This document shows positions 21,721 to 32,449 of a stretch of 64,000 nt of DNA, one piece after another. Below the pieces are notes generated by a model that was given only the letters and a program-made list of their open reading frames with translations, made no database searches and had not been told where the DNA came from. Where the stretch lies: NCBI GenBank assembly GCA_029718625.1, contig CM056379.1, positions 62,647,626 through 62,711,625 of the forward strand, written 5' to 3'. Made by a program: the position numbers and the translations under genes. The stretch comes from Synaphobranchus kaupii (Eukaryota > Chordata > Actinopteri > Anguilliformes > Synaphobranchidae). How positions within the stretch are numbered: the first letter of the stretch is position 1; every line of letters starts with the position of its first letter.

Positions 21721-22749
21721 CTAAACAACCATCAAAATGTAAAGTAGATGTACCCAATTTCTCCCTTTGTTTTTTGGACCTAAAACCATCATTTCGGTCT
21801 TTTCTGAGTTTAGGAGCAAGAAATTGGAAAGCATCCAAGCTTTAATATCGGAAATACAAGCTTCTATTCGAGAAAGTGGTAGTGCCTCGCCGAGTTTCAT
21901 GGAAATGTATATCTGCGTATCGTCCGCATAGCAGTTAAAATCTACCCCATGTGCCCGAATAATATCACCAAGGGGTAGCATATATAATGAAAAGAGTACT
22001 GGGCCTAGCACTGATCCTTGTGGAATACCATATTTCATTACTGAGTAACTGGATACTTCTTCATTTAATTTAATAAACTGCTTCCTATTGTATAAGTATG
22101 ATCTGAACCATGCAAGAGCTTGACCATTTAGTCCAACACAGCCCTGGAGTCTGTTCAGTAGAATCTCATGATCTATTGTATCAAAAGCTGCACTTAGGTC
22201 AAGGAGTACAAGAACAGACACAGAGTTTTGGTCGGCTGATAATAGTAAATCATTAATAACTTTAACAAGAGCCGTTTCAGTGCTATGGTAGGGTCTAAAT
22301 CCTGACTGGAACATTTCATGGATATGGTCTGAGCTAAGGTATGCACCAAGTTGCTTAGCAACAGCTTTCTCTAATATTTTTGGTAGAAATGGAAGATTTG
22401 AAATGGGTCTATAGTTTTCCAGTTTGTCAGATTCGAGGTTTGGTTTCTTCAGTAATGGCTTAATAACCGCCATTTTTAGTGGCTCTGGTACATATCCTGC
22501 TACTAAGGATGTGTTAATGATTTTTAACATATGCTGGCCTAGTACGGGGAAAAGTTCTTTAACTAATTTTGTAGGGATTGGGTCGAGTAGACAGGTAGTC
22601 AGTTTTGAGGACATAACTAGTTTAGACAGCTCCTCCATGTCAATTGGCGTAAAACAGTTTAGTGCCACTGTTGATCCATCTTCCTGTGTTGACCAAGATC
22701 TGGGCTGTTCATTGATTATGGGAGGAGTGATGCCTAGAGGAGGAGGCAA
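21721..22749 (-). pseudogene. L2 ORF2 reverse transcriptase part
   Basis: The 342-codon frame carries [86 protein letters not shown] and [12 protein letters not shown]. The polymerase aspartates are present. The frame is lost after [16 protein letters not shown], upstream of the C-terminal fragment at 20896-21570, so the copy is inactive. Confidence 0.9.
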
Positions 22750-23018
22750 TTTGGAGATCTGGTCTCTAATAGCTTCAATCTTCTGATTGAAAAAATGAAA
22801 TCATTACTGCTGTAAACGCTGGGGTAAGATGAAAATTCTGATGATGGTTTTTTAGTCAAATTGTCCACAGTGCTAAACAAAAATTTTGGGTTGCATTTGT
22901 TTTGTTCAACTAATTTAGAGAAAAAGGCAGATCTAGCTGATGCAAGAGCTTGCTTGTACTGGAGGAGGCTATCTTTCCATGCAAGACGAAATACTTAGAG
23001 TTTAGCTGACCGCCATTT

Positions 23019-23909
23019 TCATTCCAGTTTTCTTGTGGACTGCTTCAGGGCACAGGTAGTGTCATTGTACCAGGGAGTACGGTTTTTCCGACAAAACTTT
23101 CTTTTTAGAGGGGCAACCATATCAAGGGGGCTTCTGAGAGTTAAACTTAACTGGTTAGTCAATTCATCCAGCGATACTTCAGTGGTATTTTCTTTGTTTG
23201 AAAGGAATGATTCCGGAAGCATATCTATAAACTTTGGAATGATGTCAGAGTTTAACAACCGGCTGTAATAATGTCTTGTCTCTAATATAGAAGTGGTGGT
23301 TGCCTCGATTTCGAAAGTAATAAGGAAATGATCAGATAATACAGGGTTATGGGGTGCAATAGTAAGATTCATAACATTGATACCATAGGATAACACTAAG
23401 TCTAGGGTATGGCTATGGTAATGAGTGGGTCCACAGACATTTTGTTTGAAACCAACAGAGTCAATAATAGAGGCAAAGGCTGTTCCTAGGGGATCACCCA
23501 GTTTATCCACATGTATGTTAAAATCACCAACAATCACAGCCTTGTCTGCCGAAATAGCAAGGCAAGACAAAAACTCAGCGAATTCTATTAGAAAATCCGA
23601 ATAGGGCCCAGGTGGTCTGTAAACAGACACTAGGAAAAAGGACTGCATGCTACCCCTTATTTTAGCTAGGTCATGCTGTACACAATTCATAGAAAGAACT
23701 TCAAAAGATGAGAACGTATTTCCATACTTAGGGGTTAAGCTTAAGGTGGACTGATAGATCGCTGCAACACCACCCCCTCTTCCTGACTGGCGCGATACCT
23801 GAGTACTTAAAAAACCTACAGGAGACGCTTCATTAAGTGTGACATATTCACCAGGTCTTAGCCAAGTTTCAGTCAGACACAGTACTTTGAGATTATGATC
23901 TGTGATCAA
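23019..23909 (-). pseudogene. L2 ORF2 endonuclease part
   Basis: The 296-codon frame contains LCLTETWL (metal-binding Glu), GRGGGVAAIY, VSVYRPPGP, VIVGDFNIHVD (DxN) and VLSDHFLITFE (SDH), then the linker ending RTPWYNDTTCALKQ. These are the apurinic-type endonuclease blocks of L2. The N-terminal residues before the first motif are missing because of 5' truncation. The frame stops near 23019, with the next frame only resuming near 22749. Confidence 0.88.
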
Positions 23910-24250
23910 TTCGTTTACAAGAATTGCTTTAGGAGCGTTGGGAAACGCACAGGCTCCAATGTAGGATCAGAGGCCTACCCTCTCTCTCTCTCTTTGCCAT
24001 TGTGGTGCGGAAGTAGTTTGAGGTGCAGGGAGTGATTTAATTTTGCAGAGTGAACGGAAGGAGGGGGTTGGTGTTAGCTGGTTCAGATGTCTCATATTTG
24101 CATCATACATTATGGCTCATTGATGGGACCTTAAAGGGGATGCTTGATTATGGGTATATGGGCATGATGTTTGAATTCTATTTATGTGTGTGTTTTTGGT
24201 CTTCACTCTTTAGGAGCTTGGGGTCACTCTTGGTTTTGGGCGTCCCTTTT

Positions 24251-24261
24251 AAGGGTGGGGG
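24251..24261 (+). promoter_or_regulatory. Polypurine tract of the Gmr1-like element
   Basis: AAGGGTGGGGG lies immediately before the 3' LTR. In LTR elements this tract primes plus-strand DNA synthesis. One T interrupts it. Confidence 0.65.
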
Positions 24262-24624
24262 TGTCACGCCCCCCTGCTCTGCTTGCCCTTTCCTGTTTCT
24301 CTTTTTTTCAGCAGGTTAGCGTGGCTGTGGAGTGGGGGGCGTGGCCTTTGATAGGCAGCACCTGGAGCCTGGGTTTCTTGTTCTTAAATACAGCTCAAGT
24401 GCCACAGGATCTCTCTCACTTATCCGGTCGGACAGACGGTTACTTTGTTCTGCACCTTTAACACTGCTTACACCGATCGCAGCCATCACCTTGCTAAGAC
24501 ACTGATATCTCACATCCCATAGTATTTGTATTTATTTAAAATTAATAAATTATTGTTATCCCTAGAAGACTGTTGTGGCGTGTCTCATTTTTCTGTCGAC
24601 GACTGATAACGAGCGGTCGTAACA
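24262..24624 (+). repeat. 3' LTR of the Gmr1-like element
   Basis: The 363-bp LTR starts TGTCACGCCCCCC and ends GGTCGTAACA, and matches the 5' LTR outside the hAT insert. It keeps the block with TTCTTAAATAC that the 5' LTR has lost. It is followed by the GTAA target duplication. Confidence 0.92.
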
Positions 24625-24628
24625 GTAA

Positions 24629-25019
24629 CAGGTTTTTTGATAATCAATGATATCATGATAACCATAGGTTAGGAATGTCAGATCTTTTTCATTTTTGGTA
24701 CACAGAGTCCAGACTCTTGCTGTTAAGGTGCAAATATATATATATAAACGGGTGACAAATGAAAGGGAAAACCGACATAAAGTGTCTTAGTAAGGTAAAA
24801 AAAAAAAATTATTATTATTTTTTAAAGCACAAACGTGTCTCTATCAAAGAGGTGCTGATGTGATGAAGAAACATGGAAAATTTTCTTGTTCAACCCGCAC
24901 ACTCAAACGAGAAAAGGACCAACCTTCAGAGGCAAAAAGCCTTTCGATGCAAAAAAGTTTAATTAGCTACATTAATTAAAATAGAATAGAATGAATTTAA
25001 ATTTTTCCATGTGTCTTAG
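24629..25019. other. Intron segment with no recognised element
   Basis: AT-rich DNA with an (AT)n tract near 24736 and an A/T run near 24800. The phrase GTGTCTTAGTAAGGT occurs at about 24781 and again at 25012, hinting that both belong to one decayed Tc1-type repeat. Confidence 0.4.
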
Positions 25020-25290
25020 TAAGGTGTTGGGCCACCACAAGCTGCCAGAACAGCCTCAATGCGCCTTGACATAGATTCTACCTCTAGTCTACCATAGATT
25101 CTAGTCTCTGGAATGCTACTGGGGGGATGGAACAAGATTCTTCCAAAAGATATTCCCTCATTTGGTGTTTTGATGATGGTGGTGGAAAGCACTGTCTAAC
25201 ATGTTGGTCCAAAATCTCTCAGAGGTGTTCAATTGGGTTGAGACCTGGTGACTGTGAAGGCCATAGCAGATGATTCACATCATTTTCATA
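25020..25290 (-). pseudogene. Tc1-family transposase C-terminal fragment
   Basis: On the minus strand this reads [15 protein letters not shown], which holds the glutamate of a DD34E centre, then [17 protein letters not shown] and IPPVAFQRL. This is the C-terminal third of a transposase from a Tc1 family different from the two complete copies in this window. It has several frame breaks and no N-terminus or terminal repeats. Confidence 0.7.
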
Positions 25291-25469
25291 TGAGGGGGAG
25301 GCTAACCTTCTCTTTTCCTGTCTCACCCTGAGCTGCAAATTACTCCAGCCCGTCCCCCCCTCGCCCTGAGTTTGCAGACTGTTTCAGACCTGTCCCTGGT
25401 TTATCCTCCCAACTTCACGCAACCAGAGTCCCAGATGCACCACCCCACCCCTTTGAATTGACTATTACC

Positions 25470-25660
25470 ATTCAGTCCACCTTTAGCTTAAACCGGGACA
25501 GCCAGCGAAGGATGGGCACCCCCTCTCTACCCAGGTTCCTTCTGAGATTTCTTCCCACTGGGGAGTTTTTTCTTGCCACTGTTCAGTGTTTTTTCTCCCC
25601 TACTGGGGAGTTTTTTTAACCTTAATTTTGATGTTTGGGGGCTAAGGCCTGTTTTTATTG
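25470..25660 (+). mobile_element. L2-like 3' UTR fragment
   Basis: Blocks such as GATGGGCACCCCCTCT, TTTCTTCCCACTGGGGAG and TTTTTCTTGCCACTGTTCAG resemble the L2 3' UTR seen inverted at about 20700-20800. No coding part is present. Confidence 0.5.
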
Positions 25661-26706
25661 CTCAAAACAACAACACATAAAATGGCAGACAACTTGAAGC
25701 ACATTTTATTCCTTTCTGGAAGATCAAGATGGCAAGATTATCTGCTCAGGACTGTATTCTATAATTGTTGGAAAGCGACGAGGAAGTCGCTAACAACTCA
25801 TCATGTCCCGATACTGACGAGGAATCAGACGGAGAGAGACAACATTTTTAATTGAGAATTTATCCAGCTGAGGACCTAACTGACGATGAGTAATTAACCA
25901 TTTTTTACTAACATATATGAATTCTGCGTCTTGTACACACATTCCGTTTGTTGTACAAATTGCAATAGGCACTTTTGGAATGAGCCAGAGCCATAGATGG
26001 ACAAATAGAAGGCCCTGCAGTGAGCAGGCAAGCTAGCTTCCGTTTGTTGTAACGTTACAATTGCAATAGGCACTCAAGATCTATGTAAAAATACTTTTGC
26101 TAAGCAAGCTTATATAGCATCACATGTCAACAGAAACACTTATAAAGATGTTGCGATACAGATGGGACATGATTTGCTGACAATAGATAGGTTGCTACAT
26201 TGGAAGAGCTATTAGTTTTACTTATGAATGTATGAGTGCATAAATTATTTTCAACAGTCTTAATTTCCTAAATACTCAGTGGTGTATCCTTTTGTAGGTA
26301 ACATTAGTGTGAATGTACATACTATGTTTTATTGCAATGGTTTTGTGCTTATGCAATTAACATACTGGTTTGGTTTAGGACTGTGTTTATGGCAATGACC
26401 TCAAATGGAGGATAATTTATAGCTACATAACTAATAGTAAGTGTTCTGCACTTTCACCATGTTAGCTAGACTTGTCACTGGTTCAACTAACATTACGTCC
26501 AGGCGATAGCCGCAAGCACGCAAATCCAATCAGTGAGCACTAATAATAAAGTGTCCAGAAAGGTGCCCTCAAATAAAATGTATTATTATGATGCTTATTA
26601 TTATTATAATGTTAAGTAAGATCCATATCATATAAAGATTTTGCCATAACATTATCATTTGCCAATATCGTTCAGCCCTAGCCTGCGTCTTACAACCTTT
26701 TGTTTT
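25661..26706. other. Intron segment without a clear gene
   Basis: A short acidic frame near 25780-25850 (CPDTDEESDGERQ) recalls the acidic N-terminus of piggyBac transposases, but it is too short to call. The rest is AT-rich with an (ATTATT)n patch near 26580. Confidence 0.35.
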
Positions 26707-26939
26707 AATTGGGATGGCAGGTATGCCATCCGCCAAGTTACGGCTTGGTGGGGCATGCCCCATACCTATACAGCACCGAGAGTTTGGCACTTTTCAGGGT
26801 TTCCTACAGAAGTAACCACAATGACCATAGACTCTCAGCCCTTAAAAACATTAACTTATGTGTGTTCTGACCTCATGTAACCACACAGCATTCAGATACA
26901 ACTTCACACATCCACACAATAAAGCCCCAAACTTGGGTT

Positions 26940-27012
26940 ATTTTGCCGTTTTTCTTCCTATTCTTCTTCCTCTTCTTCTTCCTCTTCTTCTCCCTCTTCT
27001 TCTTCTTCTTCC
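26940..27012 (+). repeat. Polypyrimidine (CTT/CCT)n tract in the left arm
   Basis: An almost pure pyrimidine tract of about 70 bases. The corresponding right-arm position (35165-35195) has only a short GAAGAAGAAGAAG remnant, so the tract has changed length since the arms formed. Confidence 0.8.
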
Positions 27013-27087
27013 CATTTTCCCAATAAAAACACTTCATACTAATGTTTTTTAATGTTAATACAGCTAATGGCTTCATGCTTTCCAAGA

Positions 27088-27160
27088 AGTTACTGTGGCC
27101 TAATTGATAGAGGTACTCTCTCTCACACAGAGGATTGTGGGTTTGAGCCCAGAAGGGCAC
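27088..27160 (+). repeat. tRNA-like module, left arm
   Basis: The phrase TGTGGCCTAATTGATAGAGG resembles a Pol III A box region and GTGGGTTTGAGCCC a B box. The acceptor stem does not pair, so it is a degenerate tRNA-derived sequence and not a tRNA gene. It is matched inverted at 34955-35028. Confidence 0.55.
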
Positions 27161-27328
27161 ATGTTTATTTTCCACAAAAACAATGTGCAACTGTTAAGTA
27201 CTTTTCATTTATTAGACTGTTATTATTTTCACATTAACACATGAATGTATTTTTATTGCAAAGGCAAAAGAGGTTTCCAATATTAACTGTTCAATGTTTC
27301 ACTTGTATTTCACTTGTACTATATCACA

Positions 27329-27376
27329 CTCTCCCCAAACCGGACACTCGCTCTTGTCTGGTTTGGGGAGGGTGTT
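27329..27376. repeat. GC-rich hairpin, left arm
   Basis: CACTCTCCCCAAACCGGAC and GTCTGGTTTGGGGAGGGTG pair across a loop of about ten bases. The same hairpin is at 34741-34787 in the right arm. Confidence 0.85.
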
Positions 27377-28875
27377 AAGCTCTGCTCTCGCGGTCATGAC
27401 TGACTGACTGTAGAAACTGAACCTCAACGTACCCTTGCCTCAGCCAACATTTTTTTATTCATTCATTTTTTCACTTCAGCTCTGTTCACTTTATCCTTTT
27501 CACACATAACACAATGTCACCATAAAATTAACTACTAGGAAAATTAAGAATTTACGATAATAGCCTCCTTTAAGCTACAAGCCTTTAAGAGATCGGATTT
27601 ATAAACTAACAATTCCCCAAACATATCTGATTCATGGTTAGTCACTTAAAAAGAAAAACAACAATAGCCTCCGAATGTGGCTCTAGTCTACGCTACTCTG
27701 CAGGTAATCTAGCTTACTGCAAACACTTTTAATTATAATAATAATAATAATAATAATCTCTGGTATGTACTTTCTTAGTAGTATCTATTGTTTTCTTTCT
27801 GGCTAAGATTCCTGGGAAATATGCGGTCCAATTAAGCTTGTTAGCCATCGTTACTGTTGCCAGAGAAACGTCAGTCTGCTTCTAGTCAGGAAGCAGATAG
27901 AAGCTAGGCTACTACGACTGATTCGCTAATCAACATGCCTTATAGCCTACATTCATTGCACTACAGAAAACTAAACTAAACCTAGCTGTCCGGTACCAAA
28001 ACATTTCCCGCAGGTAACGTTCTACACTACCGGAAAAAAAAATGCGAAGGAATTCTGCTGTGCTTATGAACTCAGTAGCTCGCTCACTAGCTCGTAGCCC
28101 ACACATGGAAGGTTGGAGTTACGCATCTGGCAATCCAGTGTCGAATAGCCTAACGTTAAATGTATTTCATTTTCTATAGAATACTAATGGCCCTATTTTA
28201 AAACTGTATTTCCATATTTAACTCATGCAAACTACTTAGGCTGTACTAGCTATTTAGGCTGTATTTCTTTCAGCTAGAATGAGTTTGCGTCTAGCCCATT
28301 GTGCATGCATGTCTCCATATAGACTTGGTTCTTTAATTTACATGCTTCTTCATGATCCATAGCTCAGGTGGTGCTGCATTGTATTTCAGTACACATTAAA
28401 TACTGCTCATCTACAAACTCTTTTAATGTAATTGTGTGCTGTCTGTAATAGGATAACTGTTCTCATTCTTGTCAATAGAGGGCGTTATGGTTACGCGAAT
28501 GTCTGCATGCATTTCTTTGGAATGCATGTCTCTCTCCATGTTTATCTTCATGCATCATTCATCATTAGTTAGCTATAAAAAATAAGTGATATCAGGTCAA
28601 ATACGTCTATGACGTAAAAAAAAGCCAAGTTACTCACGCATAGCCTACATAGCGCTGTCTATAAGTCCTTAATTCCAACTTGCAAAAACTAGGCCTGCCT
28701 TTAAAAGTATTGATATCAAAATGTGGCCAACTTACAACGAACAATATTGCCTATTGTAGCTCACACTAAATATACTGGATAGCATTGCTTTGGAATAGAG
28801 CTAAACTTTCCTAAATTATTTAATGCAACTTGGCCCTGTGTTTCTTCATCTTTGCATGTGAAGAGATTGTGCCTC

Positions 28876-29519
28876 ATGGAACAACATATGATTTCAATGA
28901 ATGTTTTAACAGTTGATGAATAATTACACTCCAGAAAGGATATGGTTGTACTTTGTTGGCAAGTTTACTTTAGAAAATGTACAGGTTTTAAAATGTTAAC
29001 TGCTGCTACAGAATTCTTTACAATTCACAAACAGACATTTATATCAAGAAACATAATGTACAATAGAGAAAGGGGTGATGAATAAATAAATGCAGATAAA
29101 AATGAGTAATATTTTAACCTAGAAAATAGCATACATATAGCATTTTTACAAACGTATCCAAACATGTTTGTGGGTCAGATGGTGGCAAATAAGTAATAGT
29201 ACCAATTTTCTTAACATAATAGATTGATGATATTTGCAAACAGAATTTTTTGAACACAAGGATATCTATGCTCTGTAGGACCGCACAGGTTTTGATAGAA
29301 ATCCAAATAAATAAATCAATAAATAGATAATAATAATAATAATACATTGTATTCATTCTATGCTTTTCATAAACCCAAAGCAGTGGATGCAGACAATTGT
29401 TCAAACATGCCCTATAGTGTAGTAATTTTTCTGTTTAATTTCTAAGTACAACACATCTGAATCAGAGTATTTCCACTATAAATTATTTTCCTTTTGCAGT
29501 TTGATGTGGCACATACAGT
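28876..29519. other. Spacer between the two foldback arms
   Basis: AT-rich DNA without a gene. A 96-codon minus-strand frame at 29114-29404 runs through an (ATT)n tract and has no recognisable domain. Confidence 0.5.
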
Positions 29520-30354
29520 TTCATTGACCACATTCTCTTGAGATGGTAAGATGAAGAAACACAGGGCAAAGTTGCATTAAATAATTTAGGAAATTTGGAT
29601 AGCATTGCTTTGGAATATAGCTATTTAGTGTGAGATACGATAGGCAATATTGTTAGTTGTAACTTGGCCACATTTTGATATCAATACTTTTAAAGGCAGG
29701 CCTAGTTTTTGCAAGTTGGAATTAAGGATTTATAGACAGTGCTCTGTAGGCTATGCGTGAGTAACTTGGCTTTTTTTTTTTACGTCAGAGACATTTTTGT
29801 TGAGATATCACTTATTTTTGGTAGCTAACTAATGATGAACAATGCATGAAGATAATGACATTGAGAGAGACATGCATACAGAATAGTACATGCATTCCAA
29901 ATAAATGCATGCAGACATTCGCGTAAAGCAAAGAAAATTATAACATTTCTCCTATTAGCGATAGCCCACAATTACATTAAAAGAGTTTGTAGATGAGCTG
30001 TATTTAATGTCTAATGAAATACAATGAACAGCACCACCTGAACTATAGATCATGAAGAAGCATGTAAATTAATTAACCAAGTCTATATGGAGACATGCAT
30101 GCACAATAAGCTAGACGCAAACACATTGTATCTGAAAGAAATACATACAGCCTAAAATTAGGGCTGGGCGATAAATCGATTTTATCAATTTATTCGAATT
30201 CATGATTTAGGACGATGTTTAAAAATGAAAATCGATTTTCACTTTAACTAGGGTAATTACGGTACGGCTCCCTCCAGTAGTCCATACTTGTAACGCCCGG
30301 CCCCTCCCCCGCGCGAGGCGAGCTCTTCTCCTCAGAGACAGGAAAAATATCAAC

Positions 30355-30918
30355 ATGGCAGCATGTGCTAATAATGATGAGAACTTCGTTCCCAAAAAAG
30401 GCACCGTCTCCTCAGTGGTATGGAAGTGGTTCGGTTTTACAGCGGCTGACACCGAGCAAACCACTGTCCGCCGTAAAGTTTGTCGGAAGTCAGTGGCAAC
30501 TAAAGGCAGCAGCACGACCAATTTATTCCAGCATCTGAAACAAAAGCATGCAGCTGAGTGGGAGCAGTGTGTGGCACTGCGAGCTGCACAAGACGGCGGT
30601 AGCCTTAAAAAACCAGCTAGAACGCAGGTAACATTAGCGGCTGCATTTTCAAAAAGTATCCCGTACGAGAGGAATGGGCCCCGGTGGAAAGAGATCACAG
30701 ATGCGGTGGCGTTTCACATTGGCAAAGATATGGTGCCCATATACACAGTGGAAAAGTCTGGCTTCATACGCATGTTCCATACAATTGACCCCAGATATGA
30801 GCTACCAAGCCGCAAGTATTTCGCTGAAGTTGCCCTGCCCCATCTATACAACAGTACACGCGAAAAAGTCGAGAAACAGCTGGAGGATGTGTTGTTTTAT
30901 TCCACTACGACGGACCTA
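30355..30918 (+). pseudogene. BED-finger hAT transposase N-terminal part, truncated
   Basis: From ATG 30355 the frame codes about 188 residues before the Tc1 at 30919. SSVVWKWFGFTAADT is the start of a BED zinc finger and TTNLFQHLKQKH contributes its histidines. The Cys pair is not intact: the sequence reads RRKVCRKS, with Arg where the first zinc-binding Cys is usual in this family. After the finger come KEITDAVAFHIGKDMVP and PRYELPSRKYF, the start of the catalytic region in ZBED-like hATs. The rest is absent, even beyond the Tc1, so this was already an internally deleted copy. Confidence 0.85.
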
Positions 30919-32449
30919 CACTACTCACAAAAAGTTAGGGATATTTGGCTTTCGGGTGAAATTTATGGAAAATGTAAGTTCACGCTACAGTGATATTATA
31001 CGTATCATGAAAGTAGGGCATTTAAGTAGAAGCATGCAATGGTGATTTCCTCATCTCAAACAATTTATTGAAACAAAAGCCAACAACAGTGGTGGGTATA
31101 CCACAACAAAAATGTCAATGTCTCAATAACTTGTCATGTGCCCTTGAGCATCAATTACAGCTTGACAACGACGTCTCATGCTGTTCACAAGTCGACTTAT
31201 TGTCTGCTGAGGCATGGCATCCCACTCTTCTTGAAGGGCGGCCCTCAGGTCATTGAGGTTCTGGGGTACAGAGTTACGAGCCTCTACACGGTGAGTCAGC
31301 TGATCCCATAGGTTTTCTATGGGATTCAGGTCTGGAGAAAGTGCAGGCCACTCCATTTGAGGTACCCCAGTCTCCAGCAGCCTTTCCCTAATGATGCGAC
31401 CTCGATGAGCTGGAGCATTGTCGTCCATGAAGATGAAATTAGGCCTGTGTTGTTCATGCAGGGGCACAATGACTGGATTAATGATGTTATTCAGGTAGTA
31501 TGGGCTTGTCACTGTACCATTCACAAAGTGTAGGGCAGTTCTGTATTGACTAGACACACCTGCCCACACTGTAACACCGCCACCACCAAAGGGTCGTCTG
31601 GTGACAACAGTGGCTGATGCATAGCGCTCTCCTTGACGTCTCCAACATCGTTGGCGGCCATCATTTCTGCTCAACGTGAATCGACTTTCATCAGAGAACA
31701 GCACTGAGGCCCACTGGTCCCTCGTCCAGCGTAAATGCTCCCTGGCCCAAGCAAGACGATGATGCCTGTGCCTGGTGGTGTGGTCAGGTACCTTTGCAGG
31801 TCGTCTAGCACGCAGACCACGCTGATGTAAACGGTTTCGAATGGTCTGACGTGACACTTGGGTGCCTCTCACCTCCCTTAAATGTGCCTGGAGTTGAGTG
31901 GCATTCATCATCCGGTTCCGCAGGGCACTGTTCACAATGAAGCGGTCATCAGTGTGGGATGTGGCCAAAGGACGTCCACTTCTATGCCTTTCTGTGACTC
32001 TTCCAGTCTCTCTGTATCTCTGTTGCAACCTGCTGATGACACTCTGTGACACTCTAAGCTCAGTGGCCACTTCCCTCTGAGAACATCCTGTTTGAAGCCT
32101 CGCAATGGCGAGGTACTGTTGATCAATTGTTAGGTGTCGTCTTGGTCTCATGATGTCAAAATGTGAACAGCATGATGAAGAGGACTGTTTAAATACCAAT
32201 TCTAATTGAACCAGGAAATTTATTGGTCGATTCATGGATCAAACACCTGTTGTGAATTTTGCCGTTCAGCTCCTTGTTGGAGAACAGCAAGTTGTGCAAA
32301 AAGTACTGAAACATTGAATAGTTGGACATGTGCATTCAAAAGTTTAGAGAAGGTCAAATTAATTTCACCTGTAAAGGTTATAGTGCATTTTAGGTTCATC
32401 CTGAAATTTCACCCGAAAGCCGAATATCCCTAACTTTTTGTGAGTAGTG
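30919..32449 (-). mobile_element. Tc1-like transposon, copy 2, complete
   Basis: The 1531-bp element lies between TA dinucleotides (30917-30918 and 32450-32451). Its inverted repeats begin CACTACTCACAAAAAGTTAG. Its length equals that of copy 1 at 15601-17131. It encodes an uninterrupted transposase on the minus strand, so copy 2 is structurally complete. Confidence 0.96.
31123..32151 (-). CDS. Tc1-family DD34E transposase, intact
   Basis: I chose the ATG giving [13 protein letters not shown] (342 residues); the open frame runs 28 codons further up to 32235 but that part is in the untranslated lead. The N-terminus has two helix-turn-helix units ([18 protein letters not shown] and [20 protein letters not shown]) for binding the inverted repeats, and between them SGRP as an AT-hook-like GRPR relic. 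Catalytic residues are Asp in LFSDES, Asp in FMDDNAPAH and Glu in LNPIENLWD, with 34 residues between the last two. The GGGGV Gly-rich box is present. The length is normal for Tc1. Nothing in the frame is broken. It lies inside a hAT relic and probably has no host role. Confidence 0.95.
   Translation of the reverse strand: MRPRRHLTIDQQYLAIARLQTGCSQREVATELRVSQSVISRLQQRYRETGRVTERHRSGRPLATSHTDDRFIVNSALRNRMMNATQLQAHLREVRGTQVSRQTIRNRLHQRGLRARRPAKVPDHTTRHRHHRLAWAREHLRWTRDQWASVLFSDESRFTLSRNDGRQRCWRRQGERYASATVVTRRPFGGGGVTVWAGVSSQYRTALHFVNGTVTSPYYLNNIINPVIVPLHEQHRPNFIFMDDNAPAHRGRIIRERLLETGVPQMEWPALSPDLNPIENLWDQLTHRVEARNSVPQNLNDLRAALQEEWDAMPQQTISRLVNSMRRRCQAVIDAQGHMTSY

Larger units (their letters stand above)
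20624..23971 (-). mobile_element. L2 LINE, 5'-truncated, inserted after Gmr1 RNase H
   Basis: Target duplications GGCCTACC lie at 20616-20623 and 23972-23979. The minus-strand 3' end has the L2 signature AAATGCGCTATATAAATAAA followed by (TGATT)n. Endonuclease, RT and C-terminal parts follow one another in the right order on the minus strand. Confidence 0.92.
5249..24624 (+). mobile_element. Gmr1-like Ty3/Gypsy LTR retrotransposon, nested with other elements
   Basis: Matching LTRs lie at 5249-6442 and 24262-24624, both TGTCACG...GTAACA, flanked by GTAA at 5245-5248 and 24625-24628. Between them, in order, are gag, zinc knuckle, protease, integrase, then RT and RNase H. Integrase before RT is the copia-like order known for the Gmr1 group of deuterostome Gypsy elements. 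The span is about 19.4 kb only because of later insertions: a hAT remnant in the LTR, a MITE in the leader, a SINE-like repeat in gag, a LINE holding a Tc1 between integrase and RT, and an L2 after RNase H. Every Gmr1 ORF is broken by stops or shifts. Confidence 0.88.

Noticed and set aside
25780..25860. Acidic stretch like a piggyBac N-terminus
   Set aside because: It is too short, with no catalytic part, no TTAA-flanked ends and stops on both sides.
27088..27160. Possible functional tRNA gene
   Set aside because: The A and B boxes are recognisable, but acceptor and T stems do not pair well and the position-33 T is missing. I treat it as a tRNA-derived repeat.
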